Shown here piece after piece: positions 8,179 to 17,154 of a stretch of DNA of 64,000 nt (position 1 is its first letter; every line of letters begins with the position of its first letter). The notes under the pieces are model-generated. The model worked only from the letters and a program-made list of their open reading frames with translations. It was not told where the DNA came from and made no database searches. Where the stretch lies: positions 372,001 to 436,000 of the forward strand of contig NZ_CAJCKW010000001.1 of the NCBI RefSeq assembly GCF_903970965.1, written 5' to 3'. This DNA is from Aureimonas sp. ME7. GTDB taxonomy: Bacteria; Pseudomonadota; Alphaproteobacteria; Rhizobiales; Rhizobiaceae. The translations under genes and the position numbers were made by a program.

Positions 8179-10649
8179 GCGGTGTGCGCTCCGGCTTGCG
8201 GCTCCAGCCAGGCGCCGAGCCCATCCTCTCGCCAAAGCGCGACGAGCTCCGCGTCGAGCCGCGCGCCCTCGAGAAGCTCGGTTTCGGAAAGGTGGTCGGG
8301 GAGGCGCGGCGCGAGATCGAGCGCGCTTGCGTGGCCGCGCGCGATCTCGGCGGCGAGATCGTCGGTTTCGCCGGGCGCGAGGCTGGAAAAGGCGTAGCGC
8401 AGGCCGGGCAGAAGCTGGAGAAAGTCCTCCGCCGACAAGGCGGCCATCGCTTCGTCCACGGCAGCCAACAAGGCCGGTACGCGGCGCAGGAGCGCCGGCT
8501 GGACGGCCAGGACCCCGACCAGCGGCTCGGTCCGTCCCTTGGGCTCGCCCCCGAAGCGCAGCGCGCCGGCGATTGCGGTGCCAAGCTCCTCTGCCGTCAG
8601 CCGCCCGGCGAGATAGGACAGCGCGGCGACGGCGCCCGCGACGCGCGGCTCCAGCGCCGCATCGCTTAGATCTGCGATCCCCTCGTCCAGAAGGTCGAGG
8701 GCGAGGGCGGGAAGGTCGCTCTCGCCGCTGCCTGCCCCTTCCGCGACGTCGTTGAGGGCGGCGAGCGCCGAAACGAGTGCCGGCACGTCCTCCTCGCCCG
8801 CATCGCGAAGGTTCGGCAGGAGGTCGATCGCGCGGGCGTAGGCAAGACGGCGCAGGCGGCCGGGGTCGTCGGTGTCCGCGAGGCCGAGGATGCGCCGGCC
8901 TCGGCACAGGTTGTCGAGGGCGGCGAGCGTCGAAACCGTGCGGCCGAAGTCGGGGTCGGCTCCGATCGCCTCGCCGATGGCGCGCACAAGTGGGCCGCAG
9001 GCGCCCGCCATCCCGGCCTGCGCCGCGGTGACGAGAAGGCGCACGGCGGCGGCGGCGTTCCGCTCCTCCGCCCTTTCGCTCAAACGGGCGATTTCGCGCC
9101 GGAGAACGGCGACCGCGACCCGCTCGATCGTGTCGCCGTCCGTGCAAAGGGCGACGAGCCGCGTTTCCACCGCCGGCGTCCAGCGATAGGTCCATTGCTC
9201 CGTGATGATGTCGGTGGACACGCCCCCGCTCCAGTCCGGCCCCTGCCGGCACTGCGCGAAGGGGGTGCCGAGAAGCACCATCGCATGAAGGAAGCGGCTG
9301 GCGGCCAGATGTCGGGGCTTGCGGTGGAGGTCGAGCGCACGAGCGCGCTCGGTGCCGTCCTCGACGTTGAACCGGAGGGCGCGAGCTCTGGCACGCAGGG
9401 CCTCCACCAGCGGTGGGCTTCCGGCCGCGCGGGGCACCTCGCCGATCCCCTCGCCGCCGAGCTCGAGGCCGAGCATCTCCATCAAGGGCGAGCCGTAGCG
9501 CGGGTCCTCGTCCTTGACGAGACAGGAGCGGGCGGCGTCCACCACCTCGCAGCGGCCGGGGCCGGGAAGGCCGCGAAGCGAAGCGAGGCCCCGCGCATGC
9601 GCCAGCGTTTCGACGAGGGCGGGAAGCGGCGGCGCGAAGCCGGGGCGCTCGGCGCGAAGGCGCTTGGCGAGCGACAGGACGAGATCGCCCGCCGCCGCCT
9701 CGCCGGGATCGGCGGCGCCGGCACCGGCCGCCGCGGCGAGCCGCTCGTACCAGCGCGGGCTCGGCATGCCCGCCCCGTAGCCGTTGATCCGGTTCAGCGC
9801 CTCGTGGGTGTAGCGCACGAGATAGGGCGTGGCGGGCGCCGGCTTCGGGATCGCGATCTCAGCCACATCGGGCGGATCGAGCAGCACCGGCGTATGGAAG
9901 CCGCCGGTGACGACGGCGATCGGGCCGTCGCCGGGGGTTTCCAATGCCTGGGCCACCGCCGCGCGCATGAACGTCTCGCGTGGGCGCGTGTCGTCGTCGG
10001 CGATCTCGGCCTCCGGCGTCAAGAGGCGCGTCAGGAAGCAATGGACGCCGATGTCGCGAAAGAACAGGCGCCAGTCCCGGTCCGCGATGCGGCTTTCGAA
10101 CAGACGGTCCCAGGCCTCGTTGAAGTCGCGCGCGCAAAGGCGCTTGACGAGGGCGTCGGCGTAGCGCCCGCCGGCCAGCGCCTCCTCGCCCGTCAGGAGG
10201 AGCGGGGCGGGGGGCTCGTCGGGTCTTGCCTGGTTTGCCCGTTCCTCCTCCAGCGCCAGCCGGGTGCCGCTCGGCAGGTCGGCGAGGAGGATAGGGATGC
10301 CGGCGGCGTTCGCCCAGCGCAGCGCGGTCCATTCCGGTGCACTGTCCGAAAACGGCCAGTGGGCGACGGGGACGCGCTCGCCCCTGGCCTCGGTTATGGA
10401 GACGACGGACACCGGGTTGCGTGTCTCGGGATGGGCGAGAAGAGGCAGGATCGGCCCGAAGTCGGCCGGCATCTCGATCACCAGAGCGCGCGGGCGCGTC
10501 TCCGCGAGAGCCTGAGCGAGATGATGGGCGCAGGCCGGCGAATGGTGGCGGATGGGAAAGAACAGGCAGCCCCGCTCGCCCGCAAGGAGCCGTTCTCCCC
10601 AAGCGCTGAAGCCTTCGGATGCGAAGGCGGCCTCCGTCGAACCCGCCAT
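8175..10649 (-). CDS. yehM: DUF5682 protein (YehM-like)
   Basis: The product has 824 residues. The N-terminal block contains FFPIRHHSPACAHHL (about 30-44), the conserved RHHSP element of DUF5682, followed by ALVIEMPADFGPIL. Later it has VVTGGFHTPVLL and an extended helical C-terminal half. The conserved histidines suggest an enzymatic or metal-binding site, but no reaction is known for this family. The ATG at 10649 shares one base with the MoxR stop, and the 3' end overlaps the VWA gene by 4 nt, so the protein is probably made in fixed ratio with its partners. No membrane segment is evident. E. coli YehM is the nearest named relative by family and gene order. Confidence 0.82.
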   Translation of the reverse strand: MAGSTEAAFASEGFSAWGERLLAGERGCLFFPIRHHSPACAHHLAQALAETRPRALVIEMPADFGPILPLLAHPETRNPVSVVSITEARGERVPVAHWPFSDSAPEWTALRWANAAGIPILLADLPSGTRLALEEERANQARPDEPPAPLLLTGEEALAGGRYADALVKRLCARDFNEAWDRLFESRIADRDWRLFFRDIGVHCFLTRLLTPEAEIADDDTRPRETFMRAAVAQALETPGDGPIAVVTGGFHTPVLLDPPDVAEIAIPKPAPATPYLVRYTHEALNRINGYGAGMPSPRWYERLAAAAGAGAADPGEAAAGDLVLSLAKRLRAERPGFAPPLPALVETLAHARGLASLRGLPGPGRCEVVDAARSCLVKDEDPRYGSPLMEMLGLELGGEGIGEVPRAAGSPPLVEALRARARALRFNVEDGTERARALDLHRKPRHLAASRFLHAMVLLGTPFAQCRQGPDWSGGVSTDIITEQWTYRWTPAVETRLVALCTDGDTIERVAVAVLRREIARLSERAEERNAAAAVRLLVTAAQAGMAGACGPLVRAIGEAIGADPDFGRTVSTLAALDNLCRGRRILGLADTDDPGRLRRLAYARAIDLLPNLRDAGEEDVPALVSALAALNDVAEGAGSGESDLPALALDLLDEGIADLSDAALEPRVAGAVAALSYLAGRLTAEELGTAIAGALRFGGEPKGRTEPLVGVLAVQPALLRRVPALLAAVDEAMAALSAEDFLQLLPGLRYAFSSLAPGETDDLAAEIARGHASALDLAPRLPDHLSETELLEGARLDAELVALWREDGLGAWLEPQAGAHTA

Positions 10650-11752
10650 CAGCCGAGCCTGAGCGCGCGCGCCGCCTCGTAGAAGGAACGCCAGTCGCCC
10701 GACGAGCGCGCCCGGTCCTTGGCGACGTGATCGACATAGGACTTGAACTTGGCGCCGTCGGCCGGATCGTCCTTCAGGACGACGCCGCCGATCTGGCGCG
10801 CCAGATGGCCGCCCGTCACCTCGCCGCCCTGCAGATAGACCGCTTCCAGCGCCGCGGCATGCGCGACGTTGACGGCCTCGGCGGTGGACATCACGGCGGC
10901 GGGCTTGGGGATCGCGACGCCCTCGCGCGTGCGCCCTTCGCGCAACTCCTGGAAGCAGGAGACGAGGATGTCGAGTGCGGCCGGCGGCAGTTTGGCCTCA
11001 GTGCCTGCCCCGGTCATGCGGTCGGCCAGACGGCGCTCGATCAGCTCACGTTCGAAGGCCGGGTCGCCGATCGGATGCACGGTCTCGAAGTTGAAGCGGC
11101 GCTTGAGCGCGCTCGACATCTCGTTGACGCCCCGGTCGCGCAGGTTGGCGGTGCCGATGACGTTGAAGCCGGGCGCGGCGCGCACCACGGCCTCGTCCCC
11201 GAGTTCGGGAATGGCGATCGTCTTTTCCGACAGGATGGAGATCAGCCCGTCCTGGATCTCGGGCGCGCAGCGCGTCAGCTCCTCGATGCGCACGATCGTG
11301 CCTTCCTGCATCGCCTGGAGAACGGGCGAGGGGACGAGCGCCTGCCGGCTCGGCCCTTGTGCGATCAGGAGCGCGTAGTTCCAGCCGTAGCGCAGGTGGT
11401 CCTCCGTGGTGCCGGCCGAGCCCTGCACAACGAGCCGCGTCGAGCCCGACACGGCGGCGGCCAGAAGCTCGGACAGCATCGACTTCGCCGTTCCCGGCTC
11501 GCCGACCAGCATCAGCCCCTGTTCGCCCATCAGGCTGACGATCGCGCGTTCCACCAGCGCGTCGTCGCCGTAGAACTTTCGCGACACGCCGAGCGCCTCG
11601 TCGCCGAGGACGAAGCTTCGCACGGCGCGCGCCGATAGGCGCCAGCCGGGCGGCTTCAGGTTCTTGTCGGCCTCGGACAGGCGCTGCAGTTCGCCGGCAA
11701 AGCGCACTTCCGTCGCCGGGCGCAGAACGGCCGTTTCCTCCACGTTGCTCAC
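10649..11752 (-). CDS. yehL: MoxR-family AAA+ ATPase (YehL-like)
   Basis: The protein has 367 residues. Walker A is GEPGTAKS (84-91). The Walker B position reads IVRIEE (153-158), with Glu where the usual Asp-Glu pair begins. NVIGTAN follows as sensor 1, then SSALKRRFNFE as the arginine-finger region and a helical lid. MoxR ATPases are ring-forming chaperones that act with VWA proteins; the YehL group is a distinct branch of that family. The start is a GTG at 11752 that overlaps the DUF4132 stop as GTGA; the first residues are MSNVEETAVL. It should power the system built by the VWA, DUF5682, SWIM and DUF4132 proteins. The substrate is unknown. Confidence 0.9.
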   Translation of the reverse strand: MSNVEETAVLRPATEVRFAGELQRLSEADKNLKPPGWRLSARAVRSFVLGDEALGVSRKFYGDDALVERAIVSLMGEQGLMLVGEPGTAKSMLSELLAAAVSGSTRLVVQGSAGTTEDHLRYGWNYALLIAQGPSRQALVPSPVLQAMQEGTIVRIEELTRCAPEIQDGLISILSEKTIAIPELGDEAVVRAAPGFNVIGTANLRDRGVNEMSSALKRRFNFETVHPIGDPAFERELIERRLADRMTGAGTEAKLPPAALDILVSCFQELREGRTREGVAIPKPAAVMSTAEAVNVAHAAALEAVYLQGGEVTGGHLARQIGGVVLKDDPADGAKFKSYVDHVAKDRARSSGDWRSFYEAARALRLG

Positions 11753-14700
11753 CAGCCGCCCTTCTTTTCGTGCTCGGGGTCGAAGCCCGTCCCCTTAGCC
11801 GCGATCTCGCGGTAGTCGTTCCAGGCTTCGGACACGAGGACCGGCGGCACGTCGCTCAAAGCGACGCCGCTTCCCCCGCCCCAGCGCGAGACGCGCTCCG
11901 GTCCGGACGGCTCGAAGGCGAGCGTCGTCAGGTATTTCGGCACCCGGTCGTTCTCGCCGACATAGGAGCCGCTGAACTCTATCACGGCGACAAGCCCGGA
12001 GTCGGGAAAGCTCTTCTCGTACGCGTAGAAGCCGGCGCCGTCCTCGACCGAGCCGCGGATATAGCCGAGATTCTCGGCCGCCGAGCGGAGGGTGAGGTTG
12101 TCGATCATGTGGCCGCGTCGGTCGTCGATGACGCGTGCTTCCGCTTTCGTCTCGCCGGGCGCGGGGCGCTGGAACTGCTCGAAGAGCGGCGACACTTCGT
12201 AATCTTCGAGATGCTGCGTCCAGGCGGCGGACGCCTCGTCGCCGAGGCTCGCACGATGCGCGATGCCGATGCCGGCGAAACCGTCGATCTCCACGCGCTC
12301 GTCCTCGGCATCGGTGAAGGTGCCGTCGTCGAGGGCGCGCAGGCTCTGCACGACGTTTCCTTGCGCATCGTGCCCGGTCAAAACCAGACGGCGCAGGAGA
12401 TGGTTCATCACCGGATGAGCCAAGAGAAACGACTGGAAGTCCGCCACCGGCCAGATCCGCCCGGCGCACATCGCCTCATAGAGCCGTCCAGTTTGGAGCT
12501 CCACGGTCTGCTTGAGTTCCTTCTTGGCGGCCGACAAGGCGCCTTTCGCTTCCTTTGCCTCAGCCGCCTCGTCCGGGTCGCTCGGCGAGGGAAGCGATGC
12601 GACCGGCTTGCCGTCCGGGTTCTGAAGGGCGAGGCGCAGTTCGGGTGCGCCGGTCTTCTTGGCCTTCACCGTTTCCAGCCGGGCGCGGAACGTGCGCTCG
12701 CCGACGGGGAGTTCCAGCGTGCCGGTCTCGTCGAGGCCGACAGCGGGAATGGTGCGGTCGGCGAGTTCCGCCGGGCTCCAGCCGCGCTCCTCGGCGAAGC
12801 GCGCGGTGACCTCGCCGGCATATTTGCGAAGGCCCGGCTGCTTGTGGCGCTGCGAGGCGGCCAGCACCAGCTGGAGCGAGGCGGGCTCGGGCTTGGCCAT
12901 TAGCATGTCCACCAGCGCCCGGCATTGGTTGGCCCGCTTGCCGTGGTCGCGCAGGTAGCGCTTGACGATCGCCGCCGCATCCGCCGCCGGCGCGTAGGCG
13001 GCGAGCGCCAGGAGCCCGCGATGGTCGAGCGCGCTGTTGAGGTAGACGGCGAGCTTTTCGCGCCGAAGCTCGGCGAAGGCGAGGTCTTCGGTGAAATCCT
13101 TCTGCCAGCGCTGGCGATATTCGGCCGTGCGCTTGGCGTTCTCGGCGGCATAGGCGTTGGCCTCCTCGCTGGAAGGGCGGGCGGTGTCGAAGGCGACGAA
13201 GGCGTTGAGGATCTGGAGCCCCAGCCGCTCGGCGTCACCCCGGTCGAGGCGCTCCAGCGCCATGTGGAGGAGCGGGTCGCCGCCGGCGTTCTTCAGCTTG
13301 TGGGCGCGCACGAACCACCAGCGCACGACCTCCGCCGGTACCTCGCGCCCGTCCGCCCAATGAAGCGCGGGCAAGGCTTCGGCGTCGAACAGGGCGGAAA
13401 AGTCCGCCTTGGTCTTGGCGAGACCCTTGCGCGCGTCGGCAAGAAGCTTGTCCTCGGAGAACTGGTCGGACACGTCGTCGCCGCACAGGGCCAGCGCCGA
13501 GATGATGGCGGCCGTGGCACCGACCCCCTTCTCCTTTTCCAGCGCCTTGCGAAGGGCGGGAACGGCGGCGTCGTCCCGGCGCTCGGCCAGCCACCGCGCA
13601 CCGGCGATGCGTGTCGCCTCCGCGCCCGCTTCCAGCATCGGGGTGATGACAGGCGTCAGTTCCGCGACGTCGCGCAGGAGCCAGCGGGCATAGTCGCGCC
13701 CGCGCTTCTGGCCTTGCGCCGCACGGTCCACCACGACGGGGAAGTAGCGGCGCGGCAGCTTGGGGAAGAAGCTGAGCGCCAGAAGGCCGAAATCGGCGCC
13801 CTGGTCGCGCAGGCGTCCGGTCGGTCCGCCGAACGCCTCGTCCAGCATGGCCGGCTCCGCCATCAGGACGGGCCAGACGGTTTCGTTGGTAGGCACGCGC
13901 GGGCGTTCGGGCAGGTTGAACCAGCGCCCCTTGGTTTCCCGGAACAGGGCGGACATGGCGTAGCCGCTCCGTTGCGCCGCTGCCTCGAAGATCCGCAGGT
14001 CCGCGCCGGCGCCGTAGCGCTTCTGCAGCTCGAAGCCGGCTGGCGAATAGGCGTGGCCTTCGGAGCCGAGCGCCGTGCGCAGGACATCGGCCGCCGCGCG
14101 CTCCTGCCGGATCGCGAAGACGAGATTGGCGAGTGCCTCGATCGAGACGTCGCTGCGCGAAAGCAGGGCCGCCAGCTGCTTGGAATGGGTATCGCGCGCC
14201 TTGCTGCTCCAATATTCCAGCCGAGGATCGATCACGATGCGAGCCGCGCCCGCCTCGTCGTCCGACAGGGGCGCCCCCTTCATCGCGGCGACCACATGGC
14301 GCGCGGCGGCCGGATCGACGGGCGGCCGGAAGGGTTTGGCCTTGCGCTGGTTCCATTCCTTGCCGACCGGGGTGCGGGCGTAGTCGTCCTGCGCCGCCGC
14401 GTTGGTCGCTTCCAGCACGGCGCGCAGCGCCCCTTCCAGATCGGCCGGCAGGGGAGGCTCCGCTTCGGATGCGGTGGTCGGGGCGGAAACGAAGCTTCCG
14501 TCGAAGGCGACATATCCGTCCGGCCCATCGGCCTGACCCTCCGGCCCTTCGCCGCCGACGGCCGCGCTCGCTCGCGCCGTGGCGATGGCCTGGAGCACCG
14601 CCTTGGCCTTTTCGCCGCCTGCCTCGTGCGCTTCGAGAAGGGGCAGGGCGTCCGACCCGAGGCGGGCGAGGAGCACGTTGACGGCGGCCAGCCGATCCGC

Positions 14701-15621
14701 CGACTGCTTGGACCCGAGGGCCTCGGCCGCCTTGTCGCGGATGCGCGTCTCGTCGGAGGTGGCGAGCGCCGCGATCGCCGCCTCGCGCGCGGTGCGCGCG
14801 CTGTTGCCGGCGCTGGCGAAGACGAAATCGAAGAAGCGCGGCTCGGCGTCGATCAGCCCTTCGCGCGCCAGGAACTGGATCATCACCTGCCGACCCGTGG
14901 AGCCGAGGGCGGCGATCGCCGCGACCGCCTCGCTTGGGGCCGCCGCGAGCGCTTCCGTAAAACCCGGCATCGCGAGATAGCTGGGCGTGTGGCGGTCGTA
15001 GGACGAGGTCTCGCCGCCGGAGAATCCGCAGTCGATCAGGGCAGGGAATGCGCTGGCCTCACCGTCCTCCAGCATGGCGAGGATGCGCGGCGCGGTCAGG
15101 AAGCCGAAGCCCTTCCGGTCCCGGTTCTGGTGGTTCTGGAGCTTTCCCGCCACGATATGAACGAGGGATCTCGCCCAGGTCGGCGAAGCGTCGGTGCCGG
15201 GATAGTTCCAGCGATAGCTGCTCGACATCGCCTGAAGGGCGAAGAGCTCGCCGTAGCGGCGCAGGACGCCGGGGTCGAAGCCTTCCAGATCCAGAACCAC
15301 GCGTTCGCGCGCCTTGGCGTGACGTTCGTAGTCCTTGGGGTTGTCCGTATGGGCGCCGTGGGGCTCCAGCACCTGATACGTTTCCCAGTAGCGGGGATGG
15401 CCGGACTGCAGAAGGTTGCCTAGACGCAGGAGAAACGTCGCGTCCTCGCCAGTCAGGACATAGCGCGCCGCCGCCTCGCCGAGATCGGGCTCGATTCGGT
15501 TCAGAACCGAAAGATCGGCGGCGATCGCCTTCTCATCGGCCGCCGTCAGTCCCCCGACCGGTGAAGGATCCTCCGCCGGACTACCGATCCCGAACAGTTT
15601 CTTGAGGCTGGCTCCGATCAT
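11749..15621 (-). CDS. yehI: DUF4132 protein with HEAT-like helical repeats (YehI/MolR-like), first gene of the operon
   Basis: This is a very large protein of 1290 residues. The middle is made of Ala/Leu-rich helical repeats resembling HEAT repeats (for example around 240-340 and 640-700), and the C-terminal third (about 950-1290) fits DUF4132, the domain of E. coli YehI and MolR. No catalytic motif, signal peptide or membrane helix was recognised. The ATG at 15621 follows AGGAGG at a good distance and is preferred over a start 17 codons earlier. It leads a five-gene operon in which every junction overlaps by 1-4 nt. A scaffold or target-recognition role is inference. The naming rests on family membership and shared neighbours. 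Confidence 0.8.
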   Translation of the reverse strand: MIGASLKKLFGIGSPAEDPSPVGGLTAADEKAIAADLSVLNRIEPDLGEAAARYVLTGEDATFLLRLGNLLQSGHPRYWETYQVLEPHGAHTDNPKDYERHAKARERVVLDLEGFDPGVLRRYGELFALQAMSSSYRWNYPGTDASPTWARSLVHIVAGKLQNHQNRDRKGFGFLTAPRILAMLEDGEASAFPALIDCGFSGGETSSYDRHTPSYLAMPGFTEALAAAPSEAVAAIAALGSTGRQVMIQFLAREGLIDAEPRFFDFVFASAGNSARTAREAAIAALATSDETRIRDKAAEALGSKQSADRLAAVNVLLARLGSDALPLLEAHEAGGEKAKAVLQAIATARASAAVGGEGPEGQADGPDGYVAFDGSFVSAPTTASEAEPPLPADLEGALRAVLEATNAAAQDDYARTPVGKEWNQRKAKPFRPPVDPAAARHVVAAMKGAPLSDDEAGAARIVIDPRLEYWSSKARDTHSKQLAALLSRSDVSIEALANLVFAIRQERAAADVLRTALGSEGHAYSPAGFELQKRYGAGADLRIFEAAAQRSGYAMSALFRETKGRWFNLPERPRVPTNETVWPVLMAEPAMLDEAFGGPTGRLRDQGADFGLLALSFFPKLPRRYFPVVVDRAAQGQKRGRDYARWLLRDVAELTPVITPMLEAGAEATRIAGARWLAERRDDAAVPALRKALEKEKGVGATAAIISALALCGDDVSDQFSEDKLLADARKGLAKTKADFSALFDAEALPALHWADGREVPAEVVRWWFVRAHKLKNAGGDPLLHMALERLDRGDAERLGLQILNAFVAFDTARPSSEEANAYAAENAKRTAEYRQRWQKDFTEDLAFAELRREKLAVYLNSALDHRGLLALAAYAPAADAAAIVKRYLRDHGKRANQCRALVDMLMAKPEPASLQLVLAASQRHKQPGLRKYAGEVTARFAEERGWSPAELADRTIPAVGLDETGTLELPVGERTFRARLETVKAKKTGAPELRLALQNPDGKPVASLPSPSDPDEAAEAKEAKGALSAAKKELKQTVELQTGRLYEAMCAGRIWPVADFQSFLLAHPVMNHLLRRLVLTGHDAQGNVVQSLRALDDGTFTDAEDERVEIDGFAGIGIAHRASLGDEASAAWTQHLEDYEVSPLFEQFQRPAPGETKAEARVIDDRRGHMIDNLTLRSAAENLGYIRGSVEDGAGFYAYEKSFPDSGLVAVIEFSGSYVGENDRVPKYLTTLAFEPSGPERVSRWGGGSGVALSDVPPVLVSEAWNDYREIAAKGTGFDPEHEKKGGW

Positions 15622-15922
15622 TCCGATCCTCCTTGGGCACCCTCTTCCGCAGCGGGTGCGAAGCGCACGCACGCGTTGCGCTCAACATGGGCGGGACGGG
15701 GCATGGCTCAAGGGTTCTGCCTGCCGTCGAGTGATCACCGGTTGTGTGATTGGCCGGCAAACGACATCCTCACCATTCCTTATCAATGTGCAACCATTGC
15801 GGCATGGCGGGTTCGCGAGTCGGGTGAAGGTTCCATGTGGCGCTTCGTGAGGCCGAGGCGCATAAGGGGCACGGGGGCCCTTACGTCGCGAGGGCTGCCG
15901 CGTCCGAGTAGGGAGGGCCTCG
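15622..15922. other. Divergent promoter spacer between the yeh-type operon and the MFS gene
   Basis: About 300 bp separate two divergent start codons, so both promoters should lie here. The centre (about 15730-15800) is less GC-rich than the surroundings. No convincing promoter pair, operator, RNA or conserved peptide was recognised. The ribosome binding site of the MFS gene (GGGAGGG) lies at its right end and the AGGAGG of the DUF4132 gene at its left end. Confidence 0.5.
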
Positions 15923-17149
15923 ATGAACATTGCCGCCGCCGCACCAGCAAGCTTGAAGCCGCGCACCTACATGGCGGTGCTCGGCACGCTCGGTCTCGCC
16001 CATCTCCTGAACGATCTTCTCCAGTCGCTCATCCCGGCGATCTACCCGATCATCCAGCGAAGCTACGGCCTCGACTTCCGCCAGATCGGCCTCATCACCC
16101 TGACCTTCCAGATCGCGGGATCGCTGCTCCAGCCGCTGGTCGGCGCCTATACCGACAATCGCCCGGCCCCTTATTCGCCGGTGGCCGGCATGGTGTTCAC
16201 CCTGTCCGGCCTTCTGGCGCTCGCCTTCGCGAGGAGCTACGAGTTCATCCTCGTCGCGGTGACGCTGATCGGCATCGGCTCCTCGATCTTCCACCCGGAA
16301 GCCACGCGCATGGCACGCTATGCGGCCGGCGGCCGGCAGGGTCTGGCGCAGGGCATCTTCCAGGTCGGGGGGCAGGCGGGCGGCGCGCTGGGTCCGGTGT
16401 TCGCCGCGCTCGTGATCGTGCCGCTCGGCCAGCCGAGTCTTGCCTGGTTCGCGGCGGGCGCGCTTCTGGCGATGGTGCTGCTCACCTGGATCGGGCGCCA
16501 GCAGCGCGAGATCGCCCAGCATTTCGCCGCCATTCGCGCCGCCACCGCCCAGCACGCAAGCGGCCAGCCGGCCTATGCGCCCGCCACCGTCGCCGTCGGG
16601 CTCGTGGTGCTGACGCTCCTGATGTTCTCCAAGAACGCCTATATCGAGAGCTTCCGTTCGTTCTACACCTTCTATCTGATCGAGCGCTTCGGGCTGACGA
16701 TCCCCGCTTCGCAGATGATGCTGTTCGTGTTTCTCCTGTCCTCGGCCGCCGGCGCGCTGATCGGGGGCATCGTCGGCGACCGGATCGGGCGCTACCGGGT
16801 GATCTGGATCTCGGTGCTCGGCCCCCTGCCGCTGACGCTTCTCCTGCCCTATGCCGACCTCTTCTGGACGGGCATCCTGACGGTCGCCATCAACCTCGTG
16901 ATGGCGAGTGCCTTCGCTTCCATCCTGATCTACGCGATGGAACTCCTGCCGAACCGGATCGGGCTGATCGGCGGCCTGTTCTACGGACTGAACTTCGGCT
17001 TGGGTGGCACTGCGGCCGCGCTTCTCGGCGGGCTCGCCGACGGTTACGGGATCGAGGCGGTGTATCGCTTCTGCTCGTTCCTGCCGCTCGCGGGGCTGCT
17101 CGCCTGGTTTCTGCCTCGGCTGGAGGGAGACGGTGCCAAGGCGCGATAG
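15923..17149 (+). CDS. MFS exporter, fosmidomycin-resistance (Fsr) family
   Basis: The product has 408 residues and twelve predicted membrane helices. The N-terminal motif LAHLLNDLLQSLIPAIYPI and GIGSSIFHPEATRMAR are typical of Fsr-like efflux proteins of the major facilitator superfamily. A long loop between helices 6 and 7 (about 190-215) is Ala/Gln-rich. The family exports antibiotics such as fosmidomycin with proton antiport; the actual substrate here is unknown. The start ATG at 15923 has GGGAGGG about six nt upstream. It is monocistronic: the next gene converges with 5 nt between stops. Confidence 0.85.
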   Translation: MNIAAAAPASLKPRTYMAVLGTLGLAHLLNDLLQSLIPAIYPIIQRSYGLDFRQIGLITLTFQIAGSLLQPLVGAYTDNRPAPYSPVAGMVFTLSGLLALAFARSYEFILVAVTLIGIGSSIFHPEATRMARYAAGGRQGLAQGIFQVGGQAGGALGPVFAALVIVPLGQPSLAWFAAGALLAMVLLTWIGRQQREIAQHFAAIRAATAQHASGQPAYAPATVAVGLVVLTLLMFSKNAYIESFRSFYTFYLIERFGLTIPASQMMLFVFLLSSAAGALIGGIVGDRIGRYRVIWISVLGPLPLTLLLPYADLFWTGILTVAINLVMASAFASILIYAMELLPNRIGLIGGLFYGLNFGLGGTAAALLGGLADGYGIEAVYRFCSFLPLAGLLAWFLPRLEGDGAKAR

Positions 17150-17154
17150 CGCCT

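Noticed and set aside
12925-15423. 832-codon open frame antisense to the DUF4132 gene
   Set aside because: No recognisable domain and full overlap with a gene supported by operon overlaps and ribosome binding site.
15730-15800. Possible small RNA or promoter in the divergent spacer
   Set aside because: The stretch is less GC-rich but shows no stable hairpin, conserved box or clear -10/-35 pair.
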